DNA from: Aequorivita antarctica
GTDB taxonomy: Bacteria; Bacteroidota; Bacteroidia; Flavobacteriales; Flavobacteriaceae
Assembly: GCF_007997155.1 (NCBI RefSeq)
Contig: NZ_VORT01000012.1
Location: forward strand, 26,017-90,016
Direction of reading: 5' to 3'
DNA length: 64,000 nucleotides
Part shown: positions 54,151 through 63,013 of the stretch, piece after piece
Layout: every line of letters starts with the position of its first letter
Numbering within the stretch: position 1 is the stretch's first letter
The notes under the pieces: generated by a model
Told to the model about the DNA's origin: nothing
Databases searched by the model: none
Seen by the model: only the letters and a program-made list of their open reading frames with translations
Position numbers and translations under genes: made by a program

Positions 54151-54950
54151 AACCCACGCTGCCGTTTGGCCTCAAATATAAGGATTCCCGCAGCTACAGA
54201 AACATTCATGCTGTCTATTTCGCCTTGCATTGGGATAATGATGTTTTGGGTGCTGTTTTTTAGCCATTCTTCGGAAAGCCCTGTGGCTTCTGTGCCAACT
54301 ACTATTGCGGTGCTTTCATTGAAATCGCAAGTGTGGTAAGGGACAGAGGCTTGTAATGCGGCGCAGTAAATATTTATGCTGTTTTGCTTTAAAAACGAAA
54401 TGATTTCTGAAGTGCTTCCAGTGGCAATAGTATTCGTAAACAAACACCCCACACTGCTGCGGATGATGTTTGGGTTGTATAGATCTGTCTTTGGGTTGGC
54501 GATGATTACAGCATCAACATTTGCGGCATCTGCTGTTCGAAGGAGGGCGCCAATATTTCCAGGTTTTTCGGGAGCTTCTGCAATTAGAATTAAAGGGTTT
54601 TTAGTTTCTTGTTTTAGGTTTAATATGCTTAAGTCTTTTGTATGTGTAATTGCTAAGACGCCTTCAGTGGAACCACGGTAAGCGAGCTTTTCATAGATTT
54701 CTGAAGTTATTTCTATGAATTCAGTCTCGCTGTTGGCGGATTCTTTCAGTGTGAAAATTTCTTCTTCGGAAATGATTTCGGAACAAAAAAGTAGGGTTTT
54801 CAAAATATAACCGCCTTTTATGGCTAGTGAAATTTCGCGAAAGCCTTCAATAATAAAAAGGTTTGTTTTGCGGCGTTCACGCGATTTTTCCTGTAATAAA
54901 ACAATCTGTTTTATCAGTGGATTATGAAAACTTGTGATGTTTTTGTGCAT
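54147..54950 (-). CDS. SpoU-family RNA 2'-O-ribose methyltransferase
   Basis: A 267-residue SPOUT methyltransferase with an N-terminal RNA-binding extension (FHNPLIKQIVLLQEKSRERR near 8) and the SpoU domain: EAPEKPGNIGALLRTADAAN near 128, VVGTEATGLSEEW near 217 and IPMQGEIDSMNVSVAAGILI near 237. The target is probably 23S rRNA or tRNA; which nucleotide cannot be read. The stop codon lies in the right arm of the four-helix cassette. Confidence 0.87.
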   Translation of the reverse strand: MHKNITSFHNPLIKQIVLLQEKSRERRKTNLFIIEGFREISLAIKGGYILKTLLFCSEIISEEEIFTLKESANSETEFIEITSEIYEKLAYRGSTEGVLAITHTKDLSILNLKQETKNPLILIAEAPEKPGNIGALLRTADAANVDAVIIANPKTDLYNPNIIRSSVGCLFTNTIATGSTSEIISFLKQNSINIYCAALQASVPYHTCDFNESTAIVVGTEATGLSEEWLKNSTQNIIIPMQGEIDSMNVSVAAGILIFEAKRQRGF

Positions 54951-54964
54951 CCTACAAAGATACG

Positions 54965-55609
54965 CTACTGAAACTTATATCCCGTGCCCAAATTGATGCG
55001 CAGACCGAACCCAACGTTGAAATAATTGACGCCTCCAAAAGTGTCTTCAAGCTCTGATGGCACTTCAATATTCATAAAATCATGACGAAATTCTGGAGCT
55101 ACATAAAAGGATATATAATTTGCCACTTTGTAACTTACTTCGGGGCGTAGCCAAAGCGCGGTGCCATTATCTTCAAAACTATCGCCCAAGCCTCTGTTGA
55201 AATAACCTGAATAACCAACACCCAGACCGATTGAAAGGTCAAACCTTTGCACTTGTTTTTCATAGCCAACTACACCTCCAAGCACTAAGTTGTTCATTCT
55301 GTCGTAGTTGCCCACAAGTTCGCGGTCAGTTACTTCCGCAAAAAAGAAGCTCATAGCGGGACCTACATAGAAGTCTCCTAGAACGTTGAGTTTTAATTGC
55401 GCTTGTGCACCCATTTTAAGGTTCATACCGTCATTTACAAAATTTTCTCCTAGCGCAATAGGCAGGTAAGCCCCTAGAGTTATGCTTCCTACTTTGCTTC
55501 CAGAAACAGTTTGCTCTTGGTTTGGGTCTTTTTCTGTTTCAGTTTGTTGTGCAAGGGTTGCTGCAGAACAAAGCAGGGATATAAAAAGGATTCTAATATT
55601 CAAAAACAT
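54965..55609 (-). CDS. Outer-membrane beta-barrel protein (PorT-like)
   Basis: A 214-residue exported protein with signal peptide MFLNIRILFISLLCSAATLAQ and alternating aromatic beta strands (LSIGLGVGYSGYFN, YISFYVAPEFRHDFM, VGFGLRINLGTGYKFQ). The end is a barrel-like C-terminus with aromatic Phe. It is an outer-membrane barrel of the PorT/OmpW-like size. It overlaps the end of the upstream lipoprotein gene by 17 bases. Confidence 0.75.
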   Translation of the reverse strand: MFLNIRILFISLLCSAATLAQQTETEKDPNQEQTVSGSKVGSITLGAYLPIALGENFVNDGMNLKMGAQAQLKLNVLGDFYVGPAMSFFFAEVTDRELVGNYDRMNNLVLGGVVGYEKQVQRFDLSIGLGVGYSGYFNRGLGDSFEDNGTALWLRPEVSYKVANYISFYVAPEFRHDFMNIEVPSELEDTFGGVNYFNVGFGLRINLGTGYKFQ

Positions 55610-56273
55610 AGTTGGTTGGAGGATTTGTTACTGGAATTTCAATGGTTTGTGTAGGACCGTTATTAAATTTGTATTCAAAAATGGCGAAGGAGCCCAAAAT
55701 ACTTTCGCGGTTTATAGTGCGGTTTTCTGATGTGGGGTCAAAAGAGTTACTTTCTGTTTGGTCAAGTTCGCAAAAATCGTTGCCATTGGCATTTAATGGA
55801 AGTTTGCAAATATTGGAGGTATAGGAAAGTGTGTATTCTAAAAAATTATCATCTCCTGCTACGTTTTTCAAAAAAAGTGATAGTGTGCCCACGCCGTTGA
55901 GGGTTATTGTTCCTAAATCAAGCAGTAAATCGCGGTTGGCCACTCCAGAAGAATATACTTTGCTTGAGTAATCAGGATTATCTATTTCTGAGCCAAATTC
56001 CTCAGCTATGTTCACATTTACAAACAATGGATTGTCGTTTGCATTTAGCGAAGTAAATTCAAAATTTCCTACTGCATCGGATTTTGCACTGGCCAAGGTT
56101 TTGTATACAGCACTAGTCCGTATGTAAATGTTTTGTAACGGGCTACCGTTTTGATCAACGACTTTGCCTTTTACCAAAAGGCGCTCGTTGCTTGAAATAT
56201 CCAATTTTTCCGTACAACCAATGGCTAACAGTAAAACCGAAAGCGAAAATATTTTAAAGAAATGGTGTTTCAT
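55593..56273 (-). CDS. Lipoprotein with carboxypeptidase-regulatory-like domain
   Basis: A 226-residue protein with a lipoprotein signal (SVLLLAIGCTEKLD, Cys near 20) and a carboxypeptidase-regulatory-like beta domain (LVKGKVVDQNGSPLQNIYIR near 33, VGNFEFTSLNAND near 67). It is the upstream gene of a 17-base overlapping pair with the outer-membrane barrel, suggesting they act together in the envelope. Function unknown. Confidence 0.78.
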   Translation of the reverse strand: MKHHFFKIFSLSVLLLAIGCTEKLDISSNERLLVKGKVVDQNGSPLQNIYIRTSAVYKTLASAKSDAVGNFEFTSLNANDNPLFVNVNIAEEFGSEIDNPDYSSKVYSSGVANRDLLLDLGTITLNGVGTLSLFLKNVAGDDNFLEYTLSYTSNICKLPLNANGNDFCELDQTESNSFDPTSENRTINRESILGSFAIFEYKFNNGPTQTIEIPVTNPPTNYVFEY

Positions 56274-56431
56274 TTTTCATAACGTTTATATAAGCAATGA
56301 TATAGAAAAAACAATAGGTAGTCAAGAAGAGAAATGTTAAGTTTACTTTTTTTGGTTTCATAAACCTTTCTAAAAAGCTTCTTTAAACAGGTAAGCTTTT
56401 ATATTTTTAGACAACTTAAATACTAACCACC

Positions 56432-57271
56432 ATGAAAAAACTGATTTTACTGCTTACTGTTTTATTATCTCTTTCAGCTTGTAAGAACGATAAAAAAACA
56501 AATTCCGAAAACGCTACCGAAGACATTCGCCTTGATGGATTGGAAGTAGATTCCACACAAACTTCTGCAACAAAAAATTTAGAAAAAACCAAACAATATC
56601 CTGTGCCACTCCAAGCGGTTTTTACAGCCCACGGAGGCTTGGATCATTGGAAACAGATGAATAATCTTTGTTTTGAGATGAAAGGAAAGAATGGAGATGA
56701 AACCCACACCGTTTCCTTGCCTGATAGAAAAACTAAAATTGAATCGAAAGATTGGTCCATTGGTTATGACGGCAAAGGTGTTTGGCTTTTAAAACATGAT
56801 TTAGGCTACGAAGGTAATCCTGTGTTTTATCACAATCTGATGTTTTATTTTTACGCCATGCCTTTTGTTATTGCAGATCCTGGAACAAATTATGTTGCCG
56901 TGGAACCTACCGAACTTGACGGAAAAATGTATAATGGCTATAAAATTTCTTATGATGACGGCGTTGGAGATTCTTCTAAAGACGAATACATTTTATACTT
57001 TGATCCCGAAACGAAACAAATGACTTGGTTAGCATACACCGTCACCTTCAAAGACCAAAAGAAAAGCGATGATTGGCATTATATAAAATATGACAAATGG
57101 GAAGATGTGAACGGTTTATTGCTTCCTAAAAAATTGACTTGGTTCAATGTTGAAAACGGCAAGCCGAAAGGAAAAATGATGGACATTAAATTTGATAAAG
57201 TTACTGCAACTGAAACAATACTCGATGCCTCTGTTTTTACAAAACCTGCCGAAGCGGAATATGTAAAATAA
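56432..57271 (+). CDS. DUF6503-like lipoprotein
   Basis: A 279-residue lipoprotein (SLSACKNDKK, Cys near 17) with a long soluble beta domain: AVFTAHGGLDHWKQMNNLCF near 64 and ISYDDGVGDSSKDEYILYFD near 171. It resembles DUF6503 family proteins common in flavobacteria. Function unknown. Downstream a perfect 6-bp hairpin (GTCCGA/TCGGAC, 57320-57334) is present, not followed by Ts. Confidence 0.75.
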   Translation: MKKLILLLTVLLSLSACKNDKKTNSENATEDIRLDGLEVDSTQTSATKNLEKTKQYPVPLQAVFTAHGGLDHWKQMNNLCFEMKGKNGDETHTVSLPDRKTKIESKDWSIGYDGKGVWLLKHDLGYEGNPVFYHNLMFYFYAMPFVIADPGTNYVAVEPTELDGKMYNGYKISYDDGVGDSSKDEYILYFDPETKQMTWLAYTVTFKDQKKSDDWHYIKYDKWEDVNGLLLPKKLTWFNVENGKPKGKMMDIKFDKVTATETILDASVFTKPAEAEYVK

Positions 57272-57412
57272 TTGCTAGTATTCAGTATTTGTAGGCAGTA
57301 AGCCGGTCATTCCCATTTAGTCCGAGAGTCGGACAAAAAGACGAATTTAAGGGGGGTGAGTGTTTTTTATTTCCGTCAAAGGTGAAAATACAAAATGTAT
57401 CTAAGCCCCGAA

Positions 57413-58483
57413 TTACAGCGGCTTATCTTCATAATAATTTACAACCAAGGCCACCATATAATCATAACTCATGATTCCACGGCTTTGGTTGTTTGCTTTT
57501 AAGAAACTATCCCAAAACATTTTTGAGAAAACCTCAAAAGGATTTTGGTAGCTATCCCAAAAGTCGCGCATTTCCTCGTAACTTTTAAGAATCCCAGGGT
57601 TTATGGTTGTTAAGAGCTCTTCGTATTTGGCCTCGTCGCGCCGCGCCACTTCATTGATTAAATAGCGCAATGTAAAAATGTAGCCAGTATATTTCATGTA
57701 GGGATCGTCATTGTGCAGCGTGGAAAGAGTGGCTATAAAATTAGCTTCGTTTTCCGCGGCATAGCCTATTTGGTGTGCTTCTTCATGACAAGCAACGGCG
57801 GGGAACTTATAGGTTTTCATTAAATTATTTACCTGTGCCTCGCCTGAAAAAGGATTTAGGTAACCACTATAACCCATATAGGTAAGGCCTAAACTCCAAC
57901 CACTTTTTTTAATGCTTCGTGGTGAAAGTGCAAGTTGCGGAAATTCTTTTTCAAGGTTTTTGTAACCATTCAATGTTTTTTTGAACATTTCCTTCTGTGT
58001 ATAGGGAAGCTCTATTTTCACACTATCGGCAAAGCCAAGTTCTCGGTGCATGGAGTTGCTTTTTTTTATGAAACGATCTGTGGTTTCCAACAGTTGTTCC
58101 GTGGTGTAGTCATTGTTTAAATTCAAGGATTTATGTAACGGAAGCCTATAATAATTAAACCCCCAAAGCACGTGAAACATAAAATAGACTACAGAAACGG
58201 CTGCGAGAATATCCACGAAAAAACCAACTTGATCGTTCTGCCGAAGCCTTTTCACATTTTTATAAAGCCAACGGATGGCTACGATTGCTATGAGCAAATA
58301 AAATAAATCGCCGACCGAAAAAGGAACCCAACCAAAAATATATCTAGAGATTTTTGAGATCCACGGATAAACACCAAGGCTGTAATATTTTTCTACAAAT
58401 TCGGGAAAACGCTTTAAAACCTGTAGTGCAATGATCTGCACGATTAGGAATATAGTGAGGAAAGCCGAGGTTCGTTTTTGCAT
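57413..58483 (-). CDS. DUF3810 membrane protein with HExxH motif
   Basis: A 356-residue membrane protein with three N-terminal hydrophobic helices (to about 105) and a soluble domain. VACHEEAHQIGYAAENEANF near 231 contains HExxH (HEEAH) followed by acidic residues, the signature of zinc metalloproteases of the gluzincin type. Its family DUF3810 is of unknown function. A -7 box (TAAGTTTG, minus strand, 58488-58495) ends only four bases before the ATG, so the transcript may be leaderless. Confidence 0.85.
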   Translation of the reverse strand: MQKRTSAFLTIFLIVQIIALQVLKRFPEFVEKYYSLGVYPWISKISRYIFGWVPFSVGDLFYLLIAIVAIRWLYKNVKRLRQNDQVGFFVDILAAVSVVYFMFHVLWGFNYYRLPLHKSLNLNNDYTTEQLLETTDRFIKKSNSMHRELGFADSVKIELPYTQKEMFKKTLNGYKNLEKEFPQLALSPRSIKKSGWSLGLTYMGYSGYLNPFSGEAQVNNLMKTYKFPAVACHEEAHQIGYAAENEANFIATLSTLHNDDPYMKYTGYIFTLRYLINEVARRDEAKYEELLTTINPGILKSYEEMRDFWDSYQNPFEVFSKMFWDSFLKANNQSRGIMSYDYMVALVVNYYEDKPL

Positions 58484-58487
58484 AATC

Positions 58488-58495
58488 CAAACTTA
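58488..58495 (-). promoter_or_regulatory. -7 element directly before the DUF3810 start
   Basis: TAAGTTTG on the minus strand, 58488-58495; the ATG begins at 58483. This spacing would put the transcript start at or next to the A of the ATG. Confidence 0.35.
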
Positions 58496-58542
58496 CGAAG
58501 GAATTCTTTCTCTACATAATTTTTATAGCGGTTACAAAACCG

Positions 58543-58550
58543 TAATTTTG
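58543..58550 (+). promoter_or_regulatory. -7 element of pepD
   Basis: TAATTTTG, 21 bases before the ATG at 58572. No clear -33 TTG. Confidence 0.45.
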
Positions 58551-58571
58551 TGTTCCTAAAAAATTTAAAAG

Positions 58572-60023
58572 ATGAATGAAGCAATAAGAAACCTTGAACC
58601 CAAAGCGCTGTGGAACAAATTTGCAGACCTGAACGCCGTACCGCGTCCGTCAAAAAAAGAGGAACGCGTAATTGCGTTTATGAAAGACTTCGGAAAGAAG
58701 CTCGGTTTGGAAACCCTTGAAGATGAAGTAGGCAACGTAATAATCCGCAAACCAGCCACCAAGGGGATGGAAGACCGTAAAGCTGTGGTTTTACAAAGCC
58801 ACTTGGATATGGTTCACCAAAAAAACAACGATACCGACTTCAATTTTGACACCCAGGGAATTGAAATGTTAGTAGATGGCGATTGGGTTCGTGCAAAAGG
58901 AACCACACTTGGCGCAGACAACGGTTTGGGAGTTGCCACGATAATGGCAATTCTTGAAAGCAACGAAATTGAGCATCCCGCAATCGAAGCGCTCTTTACT
59001 ATTGATGAAGAAACAGGAATGACGGGTGCCAAAGGACTGAAAGGTGGTTTGCTGAAAGGCGATATTCTTTTAAACCTAGATACCGAAGAAGATGACGAAA
59101 TAGGAGTAGGCTGTGCCGGTGGAGTTGATGTTACAGCAACTGGAACTTATAATGAAACTGATACACCAAAAAACGCAGCAACTTTTACAATCAAAGTAAA
59201 AGGTTTGAACGGCGGTCACAGTGGGATGGATATCATAAAAGGTTTGGGCAATGCAAACAAACTGATGAACCGTTTACTTTTCGCAACAAAGGATTTTATT
59301 CAATTGGCAAAACTTGAGGGTGGAAGTCTTCGCAATGCGATTCCACGCGAAAGTATGGCGCAGGTTGTAGTTTCTTCTGAAGAAAAATTTCATGCTGCTT
59401 TTGAAAAGATGAAGACAGCTATTCTTTCAGAATACAAGTCATTGGAACCTAATCTTTCTATTTCTGCTGAAAAAAGTAGTGAAACTTTTTCGAAAGCAAT
59501 GACGCATATAGATCAGATGAAATTCTTTAATGCAATGAATGCTGCACACAATGGCGTTTACAGAATGAGCCCAGATATTGAAGATTTGGTGGAAACATCA
59601 AACAACATAGCCAAAGTTTCGGTTGCTAACGGAAATATAAAGATTGAATGTTTAACCCGTAGCTCTGTGGAATCCTCCAAAGACGTTTTGGCAAATGCAC
59701 TTACTTCTGTTTTCGAACTGGCTGGTTACGAAGCAAAGCTCGCCGGAGATTATCCGGGTTGGGCACCAAATATGGACAGTCCAATTCTGAAGGTTTTGGA
59801 CAATCTTTACCAAAAAATGAACGGTGAAAAAGCAAACGTAGCGGCTTGTCATGCAGGACTGGAATGTGGTATTTTAGGACAGAATTACCCTGAAATGGAT
59901 ATGATTTCTTTTGGACCAACCATTAAAGGAGCACACTCTCCCGATGAACGCGCGAGTATTTCTTCAGCCCAAAAGTATTGGGATTTCGTAATGGAAATTT
60001 TAAAGAACATTCCAAAGAAATAG
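58572..60023 (+). CDS. pepD: Aminoacyl-histidine dipeptidase PepD (M20)
   Basis: A 483-residue zinc dipeptidase of the PepD (beta-Ala-His dipeptidase) group in family M20. The site is shown by VLQSHLDMVHQKN near 78, ADNGLGVAT near 118, FTIDEETGMTGAKG near 142 and AACHAGLECG near 417. Cytoplasmic; it hydrolyses Xaa-His and other dipeptides. Normal length. Confidence 0.93.
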   Translation: MNEAIRNLEPKALWNKFADLNAVPRPSKKEERVIAFMKDFGKKLGLETLEDEVGNVIIRKPATKGMEDRKAVVLQSHLDMVHQKNNDTDFNFDTQGIEMLVDGDWVRAKGTTLGADNGLGVATIMAILESNEIEHPAIEALFTIDEETGMTGAKGLKGGLLKGDILLNLDTEEDDEIGVGCAGGVDVTATGTYNETDTPKNAATFTIKVKGLNGGHSGMDIIKGLGNANKLMNRLLFATKDFIQLAKLEGGSLRNAIPRESMAQVVVSSEEKFHAAFEKMKTAILSEYKSLEPNLSISAEKSSETFSKAMTHIDQMKFFNAMNAAHNGVYRMSPDIEDLVETSNNIAKVSVANGNIKIECLTRSSVESSKDVLANALTSVFELAGYEAKLAGDYPGWAPNMDSPILKVLDNLYQKMNGEKANVAACHAGLECGILGQNYPEMDMISFGPTIKGAHSPDERASISSAQKYWDFVMEILKNIPKK

Positions 60024-60120
60024 AACGAAGAATCAAGAGCCAAGAATCAAGACAGATTTTCAAGAAGACTAAAATTAAAAAGTAATCAGTCTTGATTCTT
60101 GGCTCTTGTATCTTGATTCA
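60023..60120. repeat. Heptamer repeats forming a 20-bp palindrome
   Basis: Left arm GAACGAA, GAATCAA, GAGCCAA, GAATCAA, GACAGAT (60023-60057). The right side reads as the reverse complement. Bases 60034-60053 pair perfectly with 60089-60108 over 20 bp, with a 35-base loop. The same GAATCAA unit occurs five times at 10186-10220. Confidence 0.85.
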
Positions 60121-60123
60121 AAA

Positions 60124-60159
60124 AAAAGAGGAACCAATTTTTAAATTGGTTCCTCTTTT
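60124..60159. terminator. Bidirectional terminator with a 17-bp stem
   Basis: Arms 60124-60140 and 60143-60159 pair perfectly, with loop TT; A and T runs at both ends. Between convergent pepD and the isomerase gene. Confidence 0.88.
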
Positions 60160-60178
60160 CGTTTATGTTAAACTGAAA

Positions 60179-61285
60179 CTATTGCGCTATCTCAACAATC
60201 TCAAGGTTAAATATCAATTCAGAATCTGGAGGTATTACTCCTGGAATTCCTCTTTTGCCATAAGCTAAATGAGCTGGGATAAAAACAGTTGCTTTGTCGC
60301 CAACTTTCATTTTTAACAATCCTTCGCGGAAACCTGGGATCAATTTTGCTTCTGTGCTATAATCAGTTGGCACTGGTACATACTGTCCGGCTGCTTTGCG
60401 CATTTCGTCAACCATTTCAAATTTTTCGGCGTTGGCCAAAATGTTTGAATCGAACATATGTCCGTCAGCAAGATATCCTGCGTAGTTCATTAAAATTTGG
60501 TCACCTTCTTTGGGTTGTGGCCCTTCACCTTTTTCATTGAAATAGATCTTAATTCCTGAAGGAAGAGAATCTGCTTTAGCTCTAAGGGCATTCAGTTCTT
60601 TTACTTGTTCAGCCGCTACTTTATTGATGCGTTCTTCTTTTTCTTTCTTTTCTTTTTCAAGCTTGCCCATTTCCTCAGTGAAGTAAGGAATTTTTATATC
60701 GCCTTTATTGATGATGTTTACTTTTTCAATGATTACTGGCTCTTTTGGTTTATCGCCTGGTTTTTCGGTCTCCATGTTTCCGATAGAATCAACAACTTCT
60801 TGACCTTTTACTATTTCACCAAAAATTGTGTGGCGGCCGTCCAACCAAGGTGTATCTTTCAAAGTGATGAAAAATTGACTACCGTTGGTGCCTGGACCTG
60901 AGTTGGCCATTGCCAAAAGTCCTTTTTTGCTGAAACGAATTGTGTCAGTGATTTCGTCTGGAAACGCATACCCAGGATTACCAGAGCCATCGCCTTTTGG
61001 GTCACCACCTTGGATCATAAAATCTTTAATTATGCGGTGGAAGCTAAGCCCATCATAAAAACGTTTGCCTTTATGAATAGAATCTACCATGCCGTTGGTA
61101 CCTTCTGTAAGCGCTACGAAGTTGGAAACGGTAAGCGGGGCGCTTTCGTTTTTAAGTTTGGCAATAAAAGTTCCTTTATTGGTAACAAATTCAGCATACA
61201 CGCCATCTTTAAGATCAGGATATTTTTCCTGACAGGACGCAAATGCAAGGGTTAGAAATAAAAATAAAAATGTTAATTTTTTCAT
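60179..61285 (-). CDS. Lipoprotein fusing cyclophilin and FKBP peptidyl-prolyl isomerases
   Basis: A 368-residue fusion. The start is ATG at 61285 (MKKLTFLFLFLTLAFASCQE), a lipoprotein signal; an upstream ATG at 61318 only adds residues before it. Residues 25-200: cyclophilin (FHRIIKDFMIQGGDPKGDGSG near 82-102; SGPGTNGSQFFIT near 130). Residues ~212-245: charged helical linker. Residues 255-366: FKBP (ILMNYAGYLADGHMFDSN near 270; AYGKRGIPGVIPPDSELIF near 338). Two distinct isomerase folds in one envelope protein, next to GldI. Presumably speeds folding of exported proteins. Confidence 0.92.
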   Translation of the reverse strand: MKKLTFLFLFLTLAFASCQEKYPDLKDGVYAEFVTNKGTFIAKLKNESAPLTVSNFVALTEGTNGMVDSIHKGKRFYDGLSFHRIIKDFMIQGGDPKGDGSGNPGYAFPDEITDTIRFSKKGLLAMANSGPGTNGSQFFITLKDTPWLDGRHTIFGEIVKGQEVVDSIGNMETEKPGDKPKEPVIIEKVNIINKGDIKIPYFTEEMGKLEKEKKEKEERINKVAAEQVKELNALRAKADSLPSGIKIYFNEKGEGPQPKEGDQILMNYAGYLADGHMFDSNILANAEKFEMVDEMRKAAGQYVPVPTDYSTEAKLIPGFREGLLKMKVGDKATVFIPAHLAYGKRGIPGVIPPDSELIFNLEIVEIAQ

Positions 61286-61295
61286 GAGTGTTAAT

Positions 61296-61850
61296 TTAAT
61301 TTTCGTTTGATTGTTCAATTGAGTGTAAAGTTACAGTGCTCTGCACCGGAATATTGGAGCCGAGTTTTTCTTCAATCCCATAATAGCCATAAGCTTTATA
61401 GGAAGGAAAAAGGAAGGTTACTGTTTCGCCTTCTTTCATTAATTTTATGCCTTCGCGAACGCCAGAGATAAGATCTTGGTTGCTTTGATCTACTTTGTAG
61501 TGTTGCAATCCGTTTTCTTTTTCTGAAAGAATTAAGCTGCCGTTGAAGTCTTTAATATCGTAAGTGAATTTTACAACATCACCCAAATCTGGCATTTCAG
61601 TGGTAGCGGTGTCGCGTTTATTATAATAATACCAAAACCCGTTTTCGGAAGAAATATAGTTATGTGTGGAGTCTTTCGCTATGATTTCTCCGATAAAAAT
61701 TTTCTCATCATCATAGATTTTTTTGTTTCTTACTGCAGATTCCTTTATGAAGGTACCCGAATTACTTTTTACTGGGGACCTTGCCTCAGGGCTTTTGCAG
61801 GAAATGATTACTGCCGAAAAAAGTAAAAAATAAAACAGCTTACGAAGCAT
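61296..61850 (-). CDS. gldI: Gliding motility lipoprotein GldI (FKBP-type isomerase)
   Basis: A 184-residue lipoprotein (LLFSAVIISCKSPEA, Cys near 18) with one FKBP-type domain, ending LGSNIPVQSTVTLHSIEQ. It matches GldI, a lipoprotein of Flavobacteriia gliding systems. The chosen ATG at 61850 gives a better signal; the one at 61862 adds four residues. It overlaps the end of nrnA and lies 10 bases upstream of the cyclophilin-FKBP gene, so the three form one operon. GldI likely helps fold T9SS and gliding components. Confidence 0.87.
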   Translation of the reverse strand: MLRKLFYFLLFSAVIISCKSPEARSPVKSNSGTFIKESAVRNKKIYDDEKIFIGEIIAKDSTHNYISSENGFWYYYNKRDTATTEMPDLGDVVKFTYDIKDFNGSLILSEKENGLQHYKVDQSNQDLISGVREGIKLMKEGETVTFLFPSYKAYGYYGIEEKLGSNIPVQSTVTLHSIEQSNEN

Positions 61851-62865
61851 CTGTGAGTTCATTTTTATAACGGGGCAAGATACTAATAAATTCGTTTATG
61901 GTTTTGTTAAGATCTTGAGAACTTTTTCCACCCGCAGCGTTAATGTGGCCACCCCCGCTGTAATGGTTACGGGCAAAATCGTTCACTGAGAAGTGTCCTT
62001 TACTTCTAAGAGAAATTTTCACAATATTTTCCTGCTTGTTTTCGATAAAAATTACAGCGAAAACAACTCCTTTTACAGAAAGCGCATAATTTACAAATCC
62101 TTCGGTATCGCCTTTTTTGAAGTTGTGGTCGTCCAATTCTTTTTGGGTCATGGTGATATACGCTGTGTGCAATTCTGGCAAAATTACCAGATTGTTTAAG
62201 GCCACGCCCAAAAGTTTCATCCTTTCCGGGCTGTTGGTGTCGTAAACATATTGATTTATAATAGCGCTTTCAGCACCGGCTTCAATCAATTTTGCTGCAA
62301 CCCTGTGTGTGGTTGGACTAGTGGAGGAGAAGCGAAACGAGCCCGTATCTGTCATGATCCCCGTGTAGAGATTGATGGCGATTTCTTTTGAGAGTTTGTT
62401 GGCTTCACCAAGAGCGTCCATAAAATGAAATACCATTTCAGAAGTGGAGCTCATTTTTACATCGCTATATGTTGCCACTGCATAATCTGCAGGCTGTTGA
62501 TGATGGTCTATCATAACAAACTTGGCAGAACAACTTTCCAAAACTGTTTGCAGTTCGCCACCGACTCTGTCTAAACCATTAAAGTCTAATGTAAATACCA
62601 GGTCTGAGGTATTTATCAGGTCGGTGCTTTTTTCTTTTTCCCTCTCGTAGATTATAATTTCTTCAACTCCAGGCAGCCATTTTAAAAAATCAGGGAAATC
62701 ATTGGGCATTATTACCGTTGCGTTGTGGCCTAAACTTTTCAGAAAAAAAGAAAGTCCCAAACACGATCCAACCGCGTCGCCATCTGGGTTTTTATGGCCT
62801 ACAATCACAATTTTTTGTGGGGAAGCGAGTAATTCTTTAACAATTTGAGTTGTTTCTTTATTCAT
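61840..62865 (-). CDS. nrnA: DHH-family phosphoesterase NrnA
   Basis: A 341-residue nanoRNase / pAp phosphatase of the DHH-DHHA1 type. Manganese site: GHKNPDGDAVGSCLG near 23 and MIDHHQQP near 118; DHHA1 motif SGGGHINAAGG near 307. It degrades short oligoribonucleotides and pAp. It is the first gene of the operon nrnA-gldI-isomerase. Confidence 0.9.
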   Translation of the reverse strand: MNKETTQIVKELLASPQKIVIVGHKNPDGDAVGSCLGLSFFLKSLGHNATVIMPNDFPDFLKWLPGVEEIIIYEREKEKSTDLINTSDLVFTLDFNGLDRVGGELQTVLESCSAKFVMIDHHQQPADYAVATYSDVKMSSTSEMVFHFMDALGEANKLSKEIAINLYTGIMTDTGSFRFSSTSPTTHRVAAKLIEAGAESAIINQYVYDTNSPERMKLLGVALNNLVILPELHTAYITMTQKELDDHNFKKGDTEGFVNYALSVKGVVFAVIFIENKQENIVKISLRSKGHFSVNDFARNHYSGGGHINAAGGKSSQDLNKTINEFISILPRYKNELTDAS

Positions 62866-62964
62866 AAGGCGCGAAGATACAATAAATACAAATTATGAGC
62901 GAAACGGTTCCGTAAAGTAATTTGTGTTGAAATTTTAAGAAATCATTAAACATTTCGTAAATAC

Positions 62965-62994
62965 TTGCTTTTCATTTTCAAATAGTTATTTTTG
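62965..62994 (+). promoter_or_regulatory. Promoter of ndk
   Basis: TTG at 62965-62967, 19-base spacer, TATTTTTG at 62987-62994, 19 bases before the ndk ATG. Confidence 0.75.
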
Positions 62995-63013
62995 CCGAAA
63001 TTTTAAAAACAAA

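Noticed and set aside
57320..57334. Terminator after the DUF6503 gene
   Set aside because: The 6-bp hairpin is perfect but no T run follows, so termination is not supported.
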